A stretch of DNA of 9,595 nt from Oscillospiraceae bacterium (GTDB lineage Bacteria > Bacillota_A > Clostridia > Oscillospirales > Oscillospiraceae): the NCBI GenBank assembly GCA_017396725.1, contig JAFQLA010000289.1:1-9595 (forward strand), written 5' to 3'. The position numbers were made by a program, and so were the translations under genes. Below are positions 5,834 through 9,595 of this stretch, one piece after another. Under the pieces are notes generated by a model. That model had not been told where the DNA came from. It made no database searches and was given only the letters and a program-made list of their open reading frames with translations. Within the stretch, counting starts at the first letter, position 1; every line of letters starts with the position of its first letter.

Positions 5834-5988
5834 ATAATTCATAATGCCAAGAAGTTTTTCTTTTACGGCGCGACTTGCGTGCCCTGATATCGTATTCTCT
5901 GAGAAGAACGCCGGTTTGGCCAATGGCTGAGCCGAGACGGCCTCAGAAATAGAAAAGTAGACCCTGCTTTAAGCAGGGTCTATTTTTG
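5834..5988 (+). ncRNA. Candidate structured small RNA of unknown family, about 155 nt
   Basis: The stretch is bounded by a near-consensus promoter and an intrinsic terminator and lies between convergent genes, so it is not a leader of either. Foldable elements are visible. Hairpin one pairs GGCGCG (5867-5872) with CGTGCC (5878-5883) around ACTTG. A second stem pairs CTGAG (5899-5903) with CTCAG (5942-5946), extended by TATT/AATA across a one-base bulge, and encloses a GCCG (5910-5913) / CGGC (5938-5941) helix and a GGC-rich apex. The last element is the terminator stem. A 28-codon ATG frame (5844-5930) lies inside but has no ribosome binding site. I do not recognise the family: 6S RNA was considered without a firm match, and the common riboswitch cores I know are not apparent. 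Confidence 0.5.
5958..5987. terminator. Intrinsic terminator after the small RNA candidate; may also serve the PAP2 gene
   Basis: TAGACCCTGCTT (5958-5969) and AAGCAGGGTCTA (5971-5982) are perfectly complementary, with the innermost pairs opening to form the loop, followed by TTTTTG on the + strand. On the minus strand it lies about 18 bp past the PAP2 stop codon and is followed by CTTTTCTATTT, so it may be bidirectional. Confidence 0.85.
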
Positions 5989-5999
5989 TCCTTTTTTAT

Positions 6000-6920
6000 T
6001 TACTTTTTCCTGCCCAGCCCGGCAAAGAAGGGGAAGGTCAACGGCCACACGCAGCCGGCAAAGGCCGTCATGGCAAAATAGCGGATGCCGTCAGCAAGAT
6101 AGCTCCCCTTCATCAGCGCGGAAAGGGGCGCCTTCAGCCCCGCCTTGATGCCCATCAATATCCCAAGGCCCAGCGCCAGCTTCAGAATCTGCGCCCACCA
6201 CACCGCTTTGGTCTCAAAACGGATATAGCGCCCCTCCACCTCATAGGTGAACCATACGGCGAGGATGCACCCAAGAAGGGTATAGGCATTCTTGGTGCCG
6301 TGGGAGAGGTTGTCCGCGTCCACCGCGGCGCCGAAGGGATAGAGATTCACAAAGGCAAGGTAACCAAGGGCCAGCACCGTCATGGCGGCAAAGAGGATAC
6401 GGAAAAGTTTTGGCTCAGCTGCCGCCTTTTTCATCAGCGGATAAAGGCCGAAGACCAGCGCCAGCGCCACCACTACGGAAACCCCCACATCGGCAGGGGT
6501 GTGTACACCGAGATACATTCTCGAAAGCGGCACCAGCACACAAAGAACGATACCTGCCGCACGGATGGCTTTTTCTTTATGCCAGCGGGCCACCGCGCCG
6601 AAAACGCCCACAGAGGTCTGAGTGTGGCCGCTGGGGAAGGAATAGCCCGTAGCCCCTTCCCGGGCGCTTTCTACAATGGTAAAATCGGGATCCTTCACCC
6701 ACGGGCGGGGCACACGGAAAATCAGCTTCATAAACTGGTTGAGAACATTTCCCGTAAGGCCCACAGAGAGAAGGTAATAGCCCTCCGTCTTATCCACGCA
6801 CCAGAAAAACAAAAGGCCGAAAACGATAAAGAGCGTCTCATCACCAAAATAGGTAATAAGAGAAAAGAACGCATCCAGCACGGGGTTGCGGATGGATTCC
6901 AAGAGATACAGCAATTCCAT
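6000..6920 (-). CDS. PAP2-family integral membrane phosphatase
   Basis: This 306-residue membrane protein carries all three PAP2 acid-phosphatase motifs: K65-(x6)-RP at 65-73, PSGH at 96-99, and SR(x5)H(x3)D at 133-144. H140 is the expected nucleophile, with H99 assisting and D144 completing the triad. The family removes phosphate from lipid phosphates such as phosphatidate or undecaprenyl pyrophosphate at the outer membrane face. At least six hydrophobic segments are visible, with about 140 residues of extra membrane region after the catalytic core, which is longer than minimal PAP2 proteins. ATG 6920 is chosen over the upstream frame to 7046 because GGAGG (6928-6932) and a near-perfect promoter lie just before it and the extension would run through that promoter. 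The substrate is not deducible; undecaprenyl pyrophosphate phosphatase (BcrC-like) is one option. Confidence 0.9.
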   Translation of the reverse strand: MELLYLLESIRNPVLDAFFSLITYFGDETLFIVFGLLFFWCVDKTEGYYLLSVGLTGNVLNQFMKLIFRVPRPWVKDPDFTIVESAREGATGYSFPSGHTQTSVGVFGAVARWHKEKAIRAAGIVLCVLVPLSRMYLGVHTPADVGVSVVVALALVFGLYPLMKKAAAEPKLFRILFAAMTVLALGYLAFVNLYPFGAAVDADNLSHGTKNAYTLLGCILAVWFTYEVEGRYIRFETKAVWWAQILKLALGLGILMGIKAGLKAPLSALMKGSYLADGIRYFAMTAFAGCVWPLTFPFFAGLGRKK

Positions 6921-6944
6921 AAAAAGACCTCCCTTTCTGCTTTT

Positions 6945-6973
6945 ATCATACAGGTCAGGCGGAAAACTGTCAA
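6945..6973 (-). promoter_or_regulatory. Strong sigma-A promoter of the PAP2 gene
   Basis: On the minus strand a perfect TTGACA (6973-6968) and TATGAT (6950-6945) are separated by 17 bp. Transcription would start near 6938, giving a leader of about 18 nt that consists mainly of the ribosome binding site. Confidence 0.85.
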
Positions 6974-6980
6974 ATCCGCC

Positions 6981-7009
6981 TTGCTTTTCCCGTCTCCAAA
7001 GGCTAAACT
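6981..7009 (+). promoter_or_regulatory. Possible sigma-A promoter of the esterase-regulator pair
   Basis: TTGCTT at 6981-6986 and TAAACT at 7004-7009 are separated by 17 bp; each box matches consensus at 4 of 6 positions. It would start transcription near 7016, about 19 nt before the ATG at 7035. It is back-to-back with the much stronger PAP2 promoter. Confidence 0.4.
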
Positions 7010-7034
7010 GAGAAAAAAGAAAGGAGGCAGATAT

Positions 7035-7967
7035 ATGACGCCTCACCCTTACCGCAGCGAACTGCAGTACATTGCCGATAACTGTAACCCCGTGCGCATG
7101 CGCTCCATTCTGGAATCCCAGCGTCTGGGCAAGGCGCTATATGACGCCGAAGTTTCCGATGACAAGGTGAATGTCTCCACCCTTGCCATCCGTCCCGATC
7201 TCCGCGCCCTTTGGTATGAAGCCGCAGACGCGGAGAAAAACTGCCCCTGCATGGTCTTTTACCACGGCGGCGGCTGGGTATATCAGGCGGCATCCTACCT
7301 CTTCCTCTATGCCCGCCGTTTTACGGCAGCGCTGCGCTGCCGCACGGTTTTCGTGGATTACCGCTTAGGGCCCAAGCACCGCTTCCCTGCCGCGATCTTT
7401 GACGCTTTTGATACCTACCGCTACATTTTTGACCATGCCGAGGAGCTCTCCGTTGACCCGCAGCGCCTTTTCGTGTATGGTGACAGCGCCGGCGGCAATC
7501 TGGCCGCTGCCGTGTGCCTGATGGCCCGGGACAAGGGCCTCACGCCGCCCTGCTGCCAGATGCTGATCTACCCCGTTACCGACCATCGGATGCAGACGGC
7601 AAGCTTTAAAGAATACGTGGATACCCCCATGTGCTCCGCCCGCTCCATGCGGCTTTTCTATCGGCTGTATTTGGGCCGATTCCGCCGCGTGAGCGCGGAT
7701 CTCCTCCCCTATCTCTCCCCCGCCGAAGCCAAGAGCCATGCCCAGCTCCCGCCTGCCTATATCGAAACCGCCCATTTTGACCCCCTGCGGGATGAGGGCC
7801 GCGCCTACGCCGAAACGCTGCGCGCGGCGGGTGTGGTGGCCGTCTTCCGCCAGACGGAGGGCACCATGCACGGCTATGAGGAAGCCCATCACACCGAATA
7901 TATCGAATCTCTCATCTGCGACCGCATCGTCTATCTTAAAAAATTACTGTACGGAGGTAACCCATGA
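7035..7967 (+). CDS. Alpha/beta hydrolase, HSL-type esterase/lipase (Abhydrolase_3)
   Basis: The 310-residue cytosolic protein has the hormone-sensitive-lipase family layout. HGGGW at 77-81 forms the oxyanion hole, GDSAGG at 149-154 carries nucleophile S151, D249 in HFDPLRDEG is the acid, and H279 in MHGYEE completes the triad. DYRLGPKHRFPAA at 108-120 is another family hallmark. No signal peptide or lipobox is visible, so it acts inside the cell, probably on short acyl or acetyl esters; the natural substrate is unknown. ATG 7035 follows AAGGAGG (7021-7027) by 7 nt, which rules out the longer frame from 6300 that only overlaps the PAP2 gene. It overlaps the next gene, a small XRE-type regulator, by ATGA. 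Confidence 0.9.
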   Translation: MTPHPYRSELQYIADNCNPVRMRSILESQRLGKALYDAEVSDDKVNVSTLAIRPDLRALWYEAADAEKNCPCMVFYHGGGWVYQAASYLFLYARRFTAALRCRTVFVDYRLGPKHRFPAAIFDAFDTYRYIFDHAEELSVDPQRLFVYGDSAGGNLAAAVCLMARDKGLTPPCCQMLIYPVTDHRMQTASFKEYVDTPMCSARSMRLFYRLYLGRFRRVSADLLPYLSPAEAKSHAQLPPAYIETAHFDPLRDEGRAYAETLRAAGVVAVFRQTEGTMHGYEEAHHTEYIESLICDRIVYLKKLLYGGNP

Positions 7968-8164
7968 GCTTTGCCGAAAACATCCGCGCCATCCGCCGCT
8001 CACGCATTTTGAGTCAGGCAAATTTTGCCAAGGTCATGGGCGTTTCCGCCGCCACCATCAACCGCTGGGAATCGGGCAAAAGCCTGCCCAATGCCGAGGG
8101 CATGGAGCTTCTCAAGGAATACTGTGAGCTCCACCATCTGGATCTTGACGCGCTCTTTGAATAA
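7964..8164 (+). CDS. Small XRE-family helix-turn-helix regulator
   Basis: This 66-residue protein is a single Cro/C1-type HTH domain. The core runs from SQANFAKVMGVSAATINRWE (residues 17-36) to SGKSLPN (37-43), followed by a short helical tail, EGMELLKEYCELHHLDLDALF. There is no sensory or dimerisation domain beyond this, so it probably acts as a DNA-binding dimer. Its ATG overlaps the esterase stop codon (ATGA), with GGAGG at 7953-7957 inside the end of the esterase gene, so the two are co-translated. A likely role is repression of its own operon or of the divergent PAP2 promoter in the 114-bp intergenic region, but no obvious operator repeat was seen there. It lacks toxin-antitoxin features such as a HipA- or RelE-like partner; the partner here is an esterase. 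Confidence 0.88.
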   Translation: MSFAENIRAIRRSRILSQANFAKVMGVSAATINRWESGKSLPNAEGMELLKEYCELHHLDLDALFE

Positions 8165-8205
8165 AAAAGAAGAAGCCTGCTTAGGCAAAGCAGGCTTCTT
8201 TTTTA
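8163..8205. terminator. Bidirectional intrinsic terminator between convergent genes
   Basis: GAAGCCTGC (8172-8180) pairs with GCAGGCTTC (8190-8198) around a 9-nt loop, and flanking A/T runs extend the stem. T-runs follow on both strands: TTTTTT from 8199 on +, and TTTTTTAT on -. It serves the HTH gene ending at 8164 and the histidine kinase gene ending at 8203, whose stop codon lies inside the flanking T-run. Confidence 0.9.
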
Positions 8206-9595
8206 TTGCATTACGGGGAATCGCAGCGTCACTTTGAAAAGATCGCCGTCCACATTCAGCTCCATGGTGCCGCCCTGCAGCTCCGTAAGGCTGCGGGCAA
8301 TGGAAAGGCCAAGACCGCTGCCCTCGCTGCGGCGGGAGGCGTCAGCGCGGACGAAGCGCTCCATCAGCTCTTCGGGCGGGATATTCAGCGCGTCACGGGA
8401 GATGTTTTTCAGCGTGATCACCGCCTGCTGCCCCTCCTGAGAGAGGGTGAGGTACACGCGGGTGCCGCTTTGGGCATATTTGCAGGCATTGTTCATAAGG
8501 TTATCCAGCACACGCCAGAGCCGCCGGCCGTCGGCCAGGATATAGATGCTCTGGGGCGGCTGATCGGTAATGAGCTGCAGCGAAGATTCCTGCAGCCGCA
8601 GGGCATATTCCCCTGCCGCCTGCGTGAGGAACACCCCCGCTTCGCAGGGCTGGAGATTCACCTCGATGCTGCCGCTGGAGGCCTTGGAGGCTTCCACCAG
8701 ATCCTCGATAAGCCGCTTGAGCCGCTCACTTTGGCGGTGAAGCACGGCAGCGTATTCGGTGACGGTCTCATTTTCGCACTTTTCTCTGGCGATGAGATCG
8801 GCATAGTTGATGATGGAGGTCAGGGGCGTTTTGATGTCATGGGAGACATTGGTGATAAGCTCCGTTTTCATGCGCTCGCTGCGCATCCGCTCTTCCACGG
8901 CGGCGGTCATCCCCTCGCCGATGCGGTTGAGATTTTCACCATGGCGGCGGAAATGGGCGGGCATGCCGCGGGTATCCACCTGATAGGAAAGATCCCCTGC
9001 GGCGATGGCTTCGCCGCCCCGCTCCAGCTTATAGAGGCACAGCACCAGATAGAGCATCGCGCCGAAAAGCACTATCCTTTCCAGCACCCACCAGAGGGCA
9101 AGCTCTCCTACATAGTTCACCCCCAGCATCACGAAAAGCTCTGCGGCGAATACCGCTCCAAAGATCAGCACGCAGGCAGGCGCCAAGGGGATGGCGGAGA
9201 GCATCTTCCCTATCCCGCGGAAAATGGCACGCAGCGCTCGCCAGATAAAGCCAAGGCCCCAGCAGATGACGGTATCCTTCCAGAACCGCCCCAGCTTCAG
9301 CCGCAGCGCAAGGCTCATGCACCAGCCAAGAGTAATGGAAACGCCGATCACATAAAGAAGGGGAATGATCAGCAAAAGGAAGGGCTCCCAATAATAGGTG
9401 CTCTCGGTCCCAAGGGCAATGCAGGTATACACCCCGAAGGCCGCCGCCACCGTCAAAAGATCAAAAGGGATTTTGGTGCCCCAGCCGCTTTGCACTTCGC
9501 TTTTCCCTTTGCGGCGGCCCGCGGCGCACATCAAAAAGACAAAGCTCAGGATCAGCGAGACAAAGGCCGCCACAAGGATCGCCAAGATCCAGTAA
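8203..9595 (-). CDS. Membrane sensor histidine kinase, N-terminus beyond the window
   Basis: The frame is open to the window edge. An internal TTG at 9585 could begin a 460-residue form, but the preceding codons (Y-W-I) continue a hydrophobic helix, so the true start is probably outside. Numbering here is from that TTG. Hydrophobic segments lie at about 2-22, 42-60, 68-95, 130-157 and 165-186. A HAMP-like linker (about 183-235) leads into the dimerisation domain with SHDIKTPL (phospho-accepting H249). The ATP-binding domain has N-box DNLMNNACKY (361-370) and G2 box SEGSGLGLSIA (420-430). The usual DxGxG G1 box is replaced by NISRDALNIPPEEL, followed by MERFVRAD (408-415), a pattern I recall from a common Firmicutes kinase subclass. 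A response regulator gene is expected upstream, outside the window. The signal is unknown; an envelope stress or antibiotic response is plausible. Confidence 0.9.
   Translation of the reverse strand, partial: YWILAILVAAFVSLILSFVFLMCAAGRRKGKSEVQSGWGTKIPFDLLTVAAAFGVYTCIALGTESTYYWEPFLLLIIPLLYVIGVSITLGWCMSLALRLKLGRFWKDTVICWGLGFIWRALRAIFRGIGKMLSAIPLAPACVLIFGAVFAAELFVMLGVNYVGELALWWVLERIVLFGAMLYLVLCLYKLERGGEAIAAGDLSYQVDTRGMPAHFRRHGENLNRIGEGMTAAVEERMRSERMKTELITNVSHDIKTPLTSIINYADLIAREKCENETVTEYAAVLHRQSERLKRLIEDLVEASKASSGSIEVNLQPCEAGVFLTQAAGEYALRLQESSLQLITDQPPQSIYILADGRRLWRVLDNLMNNACKYAQSGTRVYLTLSQEGQQAVITLKNISRDALNIPPEELMERFVRADASRRSEGSGLGLSIARSLTELQGGTMELNVDGDLFKVTLRFPVMQ

Noticed and set aside
5844..5930. 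28-codon ATG frame within the small RNA candidate
   Set aside because: There is no ribosome binding site before it and no recognisable peptide signature, and the bases are better explained by stem pairing. It is kept only as an alternative for the RNA finding.
5740..5999. Riboswitch or 6S RNA assignment for the gap after the GtrA gene
   Set aside because: No + strand gene follows for a riboswitch to control, and I could not confirm the conserved cores of the common classes or the 6S central bubble by eye.
6300..7034. Upstream extension of the esterase frame
   Set aside because: It is antisense to the PAP2 gene, and AAGGAGG directly before ATG 7035 fixes the start.
6921..7046. 42-residue N-terminal extension of the PAP2 protein
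   Set aside because: It would be encoded across the near-perfect PAP2 promoter and ribosome binding site, so ATG 6920 is preferred.
9398..9595. Plus-strand frame at the right edge
   Set aside because: It is antisense to the histidine kinase membrane region, with basic low-complexity composition and no ribosome binding site.

Overview
The window looks like chromosomal DNA from a low-to-mid GC member of the Bacillota, most likely a gut-type clostridial lineage. This is inferred from AGGAGG-type ribosome binding sites, sigma-A promoters with 17-18 bp spacers, an energy-coupling-factor (ECF) transporter operon, a NADAR-type protein of a form I associate with Firmicutes, and a histidine kinase of the NIS/EGSGLGL subclass. 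No phage, transposase, CRISPR or tRNA/rRNA signal is visible.

Region 1 (1-4306, + strand) is a transport and metabolism block. It starts with the C-terminus of a membrane protein that could be the ECF substrate-binding (S) subunit. After a 109-bp gap holding a strong hairpin come a MTA/SAH-deaminase-like amidohydrolase, a transmembrane EcfT subunit, and two ECF ATPases that overlap by ATGA. The block ends at a clear intrinsic terminator. The layout suggests a dedicated ECF importer linked to a deaminase, perhaps for a purine-type or methylthio-nucleoside ligand. The two ATPases are complementary in their defects: the first has altered Walker A and Q-loop residues, and the second has an altered signature motif. 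All these changes fall in the same composite nucleotide site.

Region 2 (4307-5328) holds a roughly 40-codon relic of a sodium/proline-type symporter wedged between two terminators. It also holds a minus-strand gene resembling the DarT1-associated NADAR antitoxin family, with no DarT toxin visible in the window. A hairpin lies in the predicted NADAR leader.

Region 3 (5329-5999) has a small GtrA-family membrane protein with its own promoter. A gene-free 260-bp gap follows, with an AT-rich upstream stretch, a near-consensus promoter, about 150 nt of structured sequence and a strong terminator. This is best read as an unassigned small RNA gene.

Region 4 (6000-8202) has a PAP2 membrane phosphatase (-) with an almost perfect promoter. 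It is divergent from an HSL-type alpha/beta hydrolase (+), which is translationally coupled (ATGA overlap) to a 66-aa XRE-type regulator. A bidirectional terminator closes the pair.

Region 5 (8203-9595, -) is a membrane sensor histidine kinase whose N-terminus, and probably its response regulator, lie beyond the window edge.
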